The translations under genes were made by a program, and so were the position numbers. This document shows positions 58,126 through 64,000 of a stretch of DNA of 64,000 bases, one piece after another. This DNA is from Amycolatopsis thermophila (GTDB taxonomy: Bacteria > Actinomycetota > Actinomycetes > Mycobacteriales > Pseudonocardiaceae). The notes under the pieces are model-generated. The model made no database searches. It was not told the origin of the DNA and saw only the letters and a program-made list of their open reading frames with translations. The DNA is taken from the NCBI RefSeq assembly GCF_030814215.1, contig NZ_JAUSUT010000001.1, positions 2,480,001-2,544,000 of the forward strand, written 5' to 3'. Within the stretch, counting starts at the first letter, position 1, and every line of letters begins with the position of its first letter.

Positions 58126-59548
58126 CGTCCTCGATCGCGGTGCCCTTGGTCTCGCGGACGAACTTCAGCGCGAACGGGATCGACAGCAGCGCGAACGCGG
58201 CGTAGATCCAGTAGGTGACCGACAGGTTCCAGCCGGCCATGCTCGGGAAGCTGACCGTGACGGCCCAGTTGGCCACCCAGTTCGCGGCGGTGCCGACGGC
58301 GAGCGCGGCGCCGCGGATGCGCAGCGGGAACATCTCGCCGAGCATGACCCACAGGATCACGCCCCAGGACATCGCGAACGAGATGACGAACAGGTTCGCG
58401 AACACCAGCGCGACCGGGCCCCACGCGCCCGGCAGGGTCAGGTCGCCGTTGACGGTCTGCGCGTTGCCGAACGCGATGGCCGCGACGCCGAGGCCGACGA
58501 GCATGCCGACCGAGCCGATCAGCAGCAGCGGCTTGCGGCCCACCCGGTCGATGAAGGCGATCGCGATGAACGTGCCGATGATGTTGATGACCGGGCTGAC
58601 CATCGAGATCAGCAGCGAGTCGGTGTTCTGGCCGACCGAGTGCCACAGCGTGTCGCTGTAGTAGAAGATCACGTTGATGCCGACGAACTGCTGGAACACC
58701 GCCAGCGCGATGCCCACCCAGACGATCGGCAGGAGGCCGAACCTGCCGCCGACCAGGTCGCGGACCTTGGAGCGCTGCTCGGTGCGCAGGCTGCGGCGGA
58801 TGTCGGCGAGCTTGGCGTCGAGGACATCAGCGGTCCCGCCCTCGACCTCGCGCAGCACCTTGCGGGCCTTCTCGATCTTGCCGTTGGCCAGCAGGAAGTG
58901 CGGCGACTCGGGGATGATCGAGGCCAGCACGAAGTAGATCACCGCGGGCACGGCCGCGGCGCCGAGCATCCACTGCCAGGGTTCGATGCCGCCGAGGTTG
59001 CCGTTGAGGTCGTGCGAGCCGTCCGCGCCGGCCGGCGCCAGCGCCTTGATGACCCAGTTGACCAGCGCCGACACCCCGATGCCGAGGACGATGGCCAGTT
59101 GTTGCAGCGACGCGAGCCTGCCGCGGTAGGCGGGCGGGGCGACCTCGGCGATGTAGGCCGGGCCGATCACGGACGCGACGCCGATGGCGATGCCGCCGAT
59201 CACGCGCCAGATCGCCAGGTCCCACACGCTGAACGGGAACATCGCTCCGAGGGCGCTGACCAGGAACAGGACCGCCGCGAGCTGCATCGTCCTGATCCGG
59301 CCGATCCGGTCGGACAGCAGACCGCCGAACCACGCGCCGACGGCCGAGCCGATCAGGGCGCTCGACACGGTCAGCCCGGTCACCCCGTCACCGACCTCGA
59401 AGTGCCGCTGGATGCCGAGAACGGCACCGTTGATGTTCGAGCTGTCGTAGCCGAAGAGGAACCCGCCGACGGCGGCCGCGCCGGCGATGAACACGACATG
59501 GGCGAGATGTTGCTGACCGGCTCGCTCCCCGGTCGTCGTCGAACTCAC
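58118..59548 (-). CDS. MFS sugar porter
   Basis: 476 residues with 12 helices of the sugar porter family. FGYDSSNINGAVLGI near the start, GGLLSDRIGRIRTM (motif A), the PESPHFLL of the central loop, and the helix 7 QQFVGINVIFYYSDTLW sugar motif are all visible, as is PLRIRGAALAVGTAANW. It imports a monosaccharide or polyol with protons. GTG at 59548 is chosen because AAGGAG stands 8 bases upstream; an ATG 12 codons earlier has none. The 3' end overlaps the convergent aidB gene by 8 bases. Confidence 0.88.
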   Translation of the reverse strand: MSSTTTGERAGQQHLAHVVFIAGAAAVGGFLFGYDSSNINGAVLGIQRHFEVGDGVTGLTVSSALIGSAVGAWFGGLLSDRIGRIRTMQLAAVLFLVSALGAMFPFSVWDLAIWRVIGGIAIGVASVIGPAYIAEVAPPAYRGRLASLQQLAIVLGIGVSALVNWVIKALAPAGADGSHDLNGNLGGIEPWQWMLGAAAVPAVIYFVLASIIPESPHFLLANGKIEKARKVLREVEGGTADVLDAKLADIRRSLRTEQRSKVRDLVGGRFGLLPIVWVGIALAVFQQFVGINVIFYYSDTLWHSVGQNTDSLLISMVSPVINIIGTFIAIAFIDRVGRKPLLLIGSVGMLVGLGVAAIAFGNAQTVNGDLTLPGAWGPVALVFANLFVISFAMSWGVILWVMLGEMFPLRIRGAALAVGTAANWVANWAVTVSFPSMAGWNLSVTYWIYAAFALLSIPFALKFVRETKGTAIEDVS

Positions 59549-59659
59549 GACCCGTGCTCCTTTTGCCTGAGGTGATTCCGCCATTCGGGGCAACCTACAA
59601 AATGGTCCAGTCCATGCCGTACCGCTGGGTGACGTGGCCCACCCGAGCATGGGACGTGA

Positions 59660-60103
59660 GTGACTCGCGGGCGACGGGCACGGCCCGCGGCGGACCTGCG
59701 GAGAGTGGGAGCGTCGGGGCCCGGACCGGTTGAAGCCCGAGCCGCTGATGCCGTGGAGGAGGTCGAGGAACGCGCGCACGTCGTGACGTTCGGACGGCAG
59801 GTGCGCTCACGGGCATCGTCGGCGGGGTCCGGAGAAGCCGGACGGCACATCGGCTACCTGACGAAGTCCACCGGCGAGATGGTCGAGGCGACCTCGGCGA
59901 GGCAGCGGGAGCACCACGACCAGCTCCACGCCGAGTCGGCGATCACCCCGTGCCCGCCGCGTTACGCGATGCGAGGCCATGGCGGATCGCGGACGGGCCC
60001 TCCCGGCTCCTGGAGGAGCACCGGAACGGCAGGTGCCGTAACGGCCCGCCAATGGTCCGCGACCGAGTTGATCAAGAGACGACGAAGGCCAGGTCCGGAG
60101 TAG
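59660..60103 (+). CDS. Doubtful hypothetical ORF upstream of tRNA-Gly
   Basis: A 147-residue frame. Its middle part (about residues 30-95, HIGYLTKSTGEMVEATSARQ) has the high G/C third-position use of real genes here, while both ends do not. No motif is recognised and no Shine-Dalgarno precedes the ATG. It may be a decayed gene or chance. The rest of 59549-60082 shows nothing else. Confidence 0.25.
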   Translation: MTRGRRARPAADLRRVGASGPGPVEARAADAVEEVEERAHVVTFGRQVRSRASSAGSGEAGRHIGYLTKSTGEMVEATSARQREHHDQLHAESAITPCPPRYAMRGHGGSRTGPPGSWRSTGTAGAVTARQWSATELIKRRRRPGPE

Positions 60104-60126
60104 ACAGCCGCTGACCTGGGCCTTCG
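60083..60126 (-). terminator. Terminator downstream of tRNA-Gly
   Basis: CGAAGGCCAGGTC (60083-60095) pairs with GACCTGGGCCTTCG (60113-60126) with one bulged base. It lies 8 bases beyond the 3' end of the tRNA on the minus strand and is followed there by TCGTCTCTT. Confidence 0.7.
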
Positions 60127-60133
60127 CGCGAAG

Positions 60134-60204
60134 AGCGGATGACGGGAATCGAACCCGCGTTCTCAGCTTGGGAAGCTGATGTTCTACCATTGAACTACAT
60201 CCGC
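60134..60204 (-). tRNA. tRNA-Gly (anticodon CCC)
   Basis: Minus strand. Acceptor arms GCGGATG/CATCCGC, D-stem GTTC/GAAC, anticodon stem TCAGC/GCTGA with loop TTCCCAA, and T-arm GCGGG-TTCGATT-CCCGT. All stems pair apart from one G-T in the T-arm. The CCA end is not encoded. Confidence 0.95.
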
Positions 60205-60308
60205 AGCGACGCACAGCATACACAACGTCGCCCCCGCTGCCAGCCACCCCCTTGACTCCGTGGCCCGCAAGTGACAACACTCGTTGCCAAAAGGGGAGGT
60301 GGGTGTGC

Positions 60309-61526
60309 ATGGACGAGCGGCTCCCGGATCCCGAGCTGTTCCGTCAGGGCGGCTTCCGCTTGGCGCAGAAGCTCTTCGTGAAGGACGACATCCGCGGGAC
60401 GGAGCGCCAACTGCGCCGGTTCCGCGCGTTCGCCCAGGCCGAGGATCCCCCAGCCGACGCCGTCGTCGCCCTGTTCCACCGGCTTCCTCCCGGGCAGGGG
60501 CGGCGGCTGTTCGAGACTGCGCTCCGCCAGGGCGTCGCCGCGCTCGACAACCCGCCTCGGGAACTCGTCGACTTCTTCGAGACCGTCGAGGCCACCCCGT
60601 ACTGGGTCGATCCCGCCCGCCTCGACCGCGGCGCCAAGGCGATCATCCGCACCGGGGTGCTCGGCCTGTTCCCCCTTGGCGACATGTCGCTCATGGGCGG
60701 CTACCTCGCCTCGCGCGCGACGAAATCGCTCGTCGGGACCGGGGAGATCGAGCGCATGGCCAGCCAGCGCCTCGTCGAGACCGCCCTGTGGTGGATGGAC
60801 GTCACGACGCCCGGCGCACTCGCCGTCCACAGCACCGGCTACGCGTCCGCCCTGCGGGTCCGGCTCGTGCACGCCCACGTCCGCGCCGCCATGCACCGGC
60901 GCCCCGACTGGGACTACGACGAGTGGGACAAGCCGATCAACCAGGTCCAGACCGCCGGTACGCTCCTGCTGTTCTCCCTCGTCTTCGTCCACGGCACGCA
61001 ACTGCTCGGCATCCGCTTCAGCGAGCGCGAGCGGGCCGACATCCTGCACCTGTGGCGCTACGTCGGCTGGCTGCTGGGCATCGACGAGGCACTCCTGCCG
61101 GCCACCGAGGACGACGCGTGGCGCCTGTTCTGGCTGCTCGCGTCCACCGAGTTCATACCCGACGAAGACTCCAAGCGCCTCGCCAAAGCCCTGATCGACT
61201 CGCACGCCGCGATCGGCGAGGGGCGCGGCGCCGTGGGCAAGGTCCTGTCGCACCTGTCCGTCGCCGTGCACTCCTCGATCAGCCGCCTGGTCCTCGGCAA
61301 GGTCAACGCGGACTTCCTCGAGATCCCCAACGACCCGATCGCGCAGGGCGCCGTTCTCGCTGTCGCCGCGGGCAACTTCGCCGCCGAGACCGCCCGGCGG
61401 CTCATCCCCGGCGCGACGGCGTTGCAGGAGTACCTCGGCACGCTCGAACGCCGCCGCTACGTCGAGCGCCTCGGCAAGATCTTCAAGGTCGATCCCACCT
61501 ACGCCCGGCACATGCGAGCGGCCTAG
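60309..61526 (+). CDS. Oxygenase MpaB family protein (DUF2236)
   Basis: 405 residues, mostly helical, matching the MpaB/latex-clearing-protein-like family, whose studied members bind heme through conserved His and Arg and cleave isoprenoid chains. Visible family features are LMGGYLASRATKSLVGTG, WWMDVTTPGALAVHSTGYAS, RVRLVHAHVRAAM, and WDYDEWDKPINQVQTAGTLL. Likely ligands include the His in RLVHAHVR. ATG at 60309 has GGGAGGTG upstream; GTG at 60303 is possible. Substrate unknown. The dcd gene starts 13 bases after its stop. Confidence 0.82.
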   Translation: MDERLPDPELFRQGGFRLAQKLFVKDDIRGTERQLRRFRAFAQAEDPPADAVVALFHRLPPGQGRRLFETALRQGVAALDNPPRELVDFFETVEATPYWVDPARLDRGAKAIIRTGVLGLFPLGDMSLMGGYLASRATKSLVGTGEIERMASQRLVETALWWMDVTTPGALAVHSTGYASALRVRLVHAHVRAAMHRRPDWDYDEWDKPINQVQTAGTLLLFSLVFVHGTQLLGIRFSERERADILHLWRYVGWLLGIDEALLPATEDDAWRLFWLLASTEFIPDEDSKRLAKALIDSHAAIGEGRGAVGKVLSHLSVAVHSSISRLVLGKVNADFLEIPNDPIAQGAVLAVAAGNFAAETARRLIPGATALQEYLGTLERRRYVERLGKIFKVDPTYARHMRAA

Positions 61527-61539
61527 TTAGGGTTAGCGC

Positions 61540-62124
61540 GTGCTGCTCAGTGACCGTGACCTTCGCAAAGAGCTCGAAGCCGGCCGGCTCGGCATCGACC
61601 CGTTCGACCCGGCGATGCTCCAGCCGTCGAGCATCGACGTGCGGTTGGACCGGTTCTTCCGGGTGTTCAACAACAGCCAGTACACCCACATCGACCCCAA
61701 GCTGCAGCAGGACGAGCTGACGTCGCTGGTGGAGAAGGACGGCGAGGACGCGTTCGTCCTGCACCCCGGCGAGTTCGTGCTCGCCTCGACGTTCGAGCTG
61801 GTCACGCTGCCCGACGACCTCGCCGGGCGGCTCGAGGGGAAGTCGTCGCTGGGCCGGCTGGGGCTGCTCACGCACTCCACCGCCGGGTTCATCGACCCCG
61901 GGTTCACCGGGCACATCACGCTGGAGCTGTCGAACGTCGCGAACCTGCCGATCACGCTGTGGCCGGGCATGAAGATCGGGCAGCTGTGCCTGTTCCGGCT
62001 CACCAGCCCGGCGGAGAACCCGTACGGCTCGCCCGCCGTCGGATCCCGCTACCAGGGACAACGCGGCCCCACGCCGTCGCGCGCGTACCTGAACTTCCAC
62101 CGGGTGGACACCACCCAGCGCTAG
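61540..62124 (+). CDS. dcd: dCTP deaminase
   Basis: A 194-residue Dcd. The motif [19 protein letters not shown] (about 28-46), the catalytic Glu region [20 protein letters not shown] and [16 protein letters not shown] are all present, as is the C-terminal [11 protein letters not shown]. It deaminates dCTP; actinobacterial members also hydrolyse the dUTP formed (family knowledge from M. tuberculosis). GTG at 61540; probably co-transcribed with the MpaB gene. Confidence 0.95.
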   Translation: MLLSDRDLRKELEAGRLGIDPFDPAMLQPSSIDVRLDRFFRVFNNSQYTHIDPKLQQDELTSLVEKDGEDAFVLHPGEFVLASTFELVTLPDDLAGRLEGKSSLGRLGLLTHSTAGFIDPGFTGHITLELSNVANLPITLWPGMKIGQLCLFRLTSPAENPYGSPAVGSRYQGQRGPTPSRAYLNFHRVDTTQR

Positions 62125-62244
62125 CGGCGCTGCGCGCCCAGCCGCGGTCGCGTCGTCGATCCCCCGGCGGGCCTTGCGCTGGTCACCGGCCGAGCACGTT
62201 CTTGCGTGCCGAATTCCGCTGCCTTGGCGGTAGCCGGGGCCGGC

Positions 62245-62967
62245 TCAAGAAGTGATGGCGCGGAGCGGCCCGGACAGGCGGGCCGCGAGAGCAGCGTCCA
62301 CGAATCGGGCCTCCGTGAGTAGCAGCGTGGCCACCACGCCGCACGCGCGTCGCAGTTCGGTGGGGTCCGTGGTCCTGACCAGGGCTTCCGAGAACGGCGC
62401 CACGACGTGCGCGGGCAGGTCGTCCATTCCCCGGCCTTGCACGGCGGGGACGTCGTGCCGCAGGCATGCCAGCGCCAGCACCTGGTCGCGCATGCCGCTG
62501 ATCATGTACTCCGCCTGCCACACCCGGCCGCGGGCGAGACTCGATCGGGCGTGCAGCGCGTAGAGCCACGCCCAGCCGATCAGGTTCTCCGCGTCGGGCG
62601 GCGGCGTCTGCGGCAGCTCGTTCGACTCGCCGAACAGAGCCCGAAATTTCGGACCACGGGCGCCGAACTCGGACTCCGGCCAGAACGCGATGTCGACCTG
62701 CAGCGTGTCCGCCAGCAGGAACACCCGGAACACGTCCAGGTCCAGGTGGTGAACGGCCCCGTACGACCGGTACATCCGGTCGGTCCACTCGGCCCGGACC
62801 TCGTCCCGGTCGGTGACCACGGCGAGCGCCAGGTCGATGTCCGACCAACGGTCCGTTCGTCCGACCGATGCCGACCCGGTCAGCGCCGCGCCGCTGATGC
62901 GCGAGTCGGCGCGGGCCGCGGCGACCAGGTCGGCGAGCACGCGGTCACGGCTTTCCGGGGTGAACAC
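62245..62967 (-). CDS. Nucleotidyltransferase-fold protein
   Basis: 240 residues with a Pol-beta-type nucleotidyltransferase motif GSASVGRTDRWSDIDLALAV (about 31-50), where G-S plus the paired Asp in DID bind metal, and a third acidic residue in LQVDIAF. Such proteins include aminoglycoside adenylyltransferases and minimal toxin-antitoxin nucleotidyltransferases. No resistance role can be claimed. It lies 1 base from a Nudix-like gene on the same strand. The interval 62125-62244 shows nothing. Confidence 0.75.
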   Translation of the reverse strand: MFTPESRDRVLADLVAAARADSRISGAALTGSASVGRTDRWSDIDLALAVVTDRDEVRAEWTDRMYRSYGAVHHLDLDVFRVFLLADTLQVDIAFWPESEFGARGPKFRALFGESNELPQTPPPDAENLIGWAWLYALHARSSLARGRVWQAEYMISGMRDQVLALACLRHDVPAVQGRGMDDLPAHVVAPFSEALVRTTDPTELRRACGVVATLLLTEARFVDAALAARLSGPLRAITS

Positions 62968-62968
62968 C

Positions 62969-63967
62969 TCAACCTCCCGCCGATGGCTGTGCGCCGACCT
63001 TCCACAGCGCCCCCGCGCGCAGGCCCAGCAGCAACGGCACCGAACCGCTGCCGTGGATCAGCTCGGGCAGGGCCGGCGAGAACAGGTCCGCCCCCGCGGC
63101 GAGTTCGCGGCCGAACGCGTCGAGGTCGATCTTCTCGAACCGCACCGCCGACGTGAAGTCCCGCTCGGCCCGGCTCGGACGGCGGTCGACGAGCTCCTGA
63201 CGCGTCACGGACAACTCGGTCAGCCCGAAGAACTCCGGCTTCGCGCCCCGCTCCATCCACCGGGCGAACCCGACGACCGTGGTGCGCGTGATCTCCGATC
63301 GCCGCAGCCCCGTCTCCTCGCACAGTTCCCGCTCCATACCCGCGCGCATGACGTCGTGCAGGTCGTCGCCGACGAGGTCGCGCGGCTCCAGCGAGCCGCT
63401 GCCCGAGGGCGCCAACAGCGACTGGCTCGCCGAATTCCGGTTCGACTGGACCACCAGCAGCACCCACCCGTCGGTCGTGACCGCCACCGTCGACACGCCC
63501 ACGATGTCCGCGAGCGGGCTCTCGGCGAGCGTCCGCAGCCGGCCCGCGGCGTCGACCATCATGCGCCGCCGCAGGTCGAACACCACACCGGTGTCCCGGC
63601 GGGAGACCCGCAGCGTGGCCAGCTCGTTCGAGCACTGCCCGTCGAAGAACCGCGTGCGGTGCAGACGGATCGGCGCGCCGCGGCCGACCGAGGGCAACGG
63701 CTCACCGCGCATGCCCACCACCGTGCCGTTGAACAGCAACCGGCCGTGCGCGCGCAGCGGCAGCACGTGCGGCGCGGTGGCCTTGAGCTCGGCGGGCAGG
63801 TGGTAGGGGTCCGCGGCGACGTCGACCGGGAACTCCGCCGTCCACAGTGCCCGGTCAACCGCGTCGCTGACCAGGCCGGTTCCGCGTCCGGGCAGCTCGA
63901 GGTAGCGGGCGCCGGGGTAGCTCGCGGGCGGTGGGACGTCCACGTGGGGGAAGGGCGCGGCGATCAC
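62969..63967 (-). CDS. Nudix-like hydrolase domain protein
   Basis: 332 residues. The first 140 have no recognised domain. The centre has a partial Nudix box ending ERELCEETGL, preceded at the right distance by Asp in place of the usual Glu; the upstream Gly is also shifted. VVQSNRNSASQSLLAPSGSGS resembles the strand and loop before a Nudix box. The C-terminal 90 residues are unassigned. It may hydrolyse a nucleotide-linked substrate or have lost the activity. GTG at 63967 overlaps the stop of a further minus-strand frame. Confidence 0.6.
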   Translation of the reverse strand: MIAAPFPHVDVPPPASYPGARYLELPGRGTGLVSDAVDRALWTAEFPVDVAADPYHLPAELKATAPHVLPLRAHGRLLFNGTVVGMRGEPLPSVGRGAPIRLHRTRFFDGQCSNELATLRVSRRDTGVVFDLRRRMMVDAAGRLRTLAESPLADIVGVSTVAVTTDGWVLLVVQSNRNSASQSLLAPSGSGSLEPRDLVGDDLHDVMRAGMERELCEETGLRRSEITRTTVVGFARWMERGAKPEFFGLTELSVTRQELVDRRPSRAERDFTSAVRFEKIDLDAFGRELAAGADLFSPALPELIHGSGSVPLLLGLRAGALWKVGAQPSAGG

Positions 63968-64000
63968 GGTGAACTCGTACGCAGCCCAGCGGCCGCGGAG
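63964..64000 (-). CDS. Possible C-terminal end of an upstream gene (partial)
   Basis: A minus-strand frame enters from beyond the window and ends at TGA (63964-63966), overlapping the GTG of the Nudix-like gene in the GTGA manner common in this genome. Only 11 codons are visible (ending GLRTSSP), so it may be chance. Confidence 0.3.
   Translation of the reverse strand, partial: SAAAGLRTSSP

Noticed and set aside
62245-62967. Aminoglycoside resistance gene
   Set aside because: Only the general nucleotidyltransferase motif is visible; no substrate-specific region of aadA-type enzymes can be recognised.

Overview
The window is high-GC actinobacterial DNA, most likely from the Pseudonocardiaceae (Amycolatopsis-like). 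This is inferred from strong G/C third-position bias, frequent GTG and TTG starts, a dnaK-grpE-dnaJ-hspR operon with HAIR operators, an HspR-type clpB promoter, and many TetR, MarR, LacI and LysR regulators. From memory of mycobacterial gene order, several neighbours (TrmH-type methyltransferase, pyrE, small membrane protein, clpB, flavohemoglobin; also the dnaK operon, a large Fe-S oxidoreductase and dcd) look like an old conserved backbone with accessory genes inserted between them.

Layout. 0-9 kb: end of a membrane protein, a DedA protein, a GlcD-like flavin oxidase, a 1.5 kb gene-free interval of degenerate repeats, then a translationally coupled trio marR - MFS exporter with three C-terminal carboxypeptidase-regulatory-like domains - YceI protein carrying the same domain, then a second DedA. 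9-12.5 kb: SDR/TetR divergent pair, acyl-CoA synthetase, VOC protein. 12.6-18.8 kb: a six-gene sugar uptake and phosphorylation operon (lipoprotein binder, permease, single-NBD ATPase, PfkB kinase, P-loop kinase, SDR) facing a LacI regulator across a perfect palindrome. 19-25 kb: GH76-like hydrolase, molybdopterin oxidoreductase, methyltransferase, pyrE. 24.5-33.2 kb: accessory stretch (LysR/MFS/FAD oxidoreductase, TetR/DoxX, WYL/DinB) with several IS remnants. 33-49 kb: SDR, clpB, a second marR-MFS pair with the same tail domains, flavohemoglobin, dienelactone hydrolase, the dnaK operon, a secreted hydrolase and a DUF4097 protein. 49-64 kb: PEBP protein, a second repeat array, TetR/SMR genes, Fe-S oxidoreductase, orphan DUF742 protein, CDF transporter, TetR-aidB, sugar porter, tRNA-Gly(CCC), MpaB-like oxygenase, dcd, nucleotidyltransferase and a Nudix-like protein.

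Most notable. (1) The two marR-MFS systems whose exporter tails carry three prealbumin-like domains, one of them coupled to a signal-less YceI protein with the same domain. No function is known to me for this arrangement; a cytosolic hand-over of a lipophilic ligand is my inference. (2) Five IS remnants each abut a host TAG stop codon. For two of them exact 6-base NCTAGN target duplications are visible, and the transposase frame is closed by the TAG of the target itself. (3) Two gene-free intervals hold arrays of 22-25 base degenerate units with a shared GAACGGACCG core.
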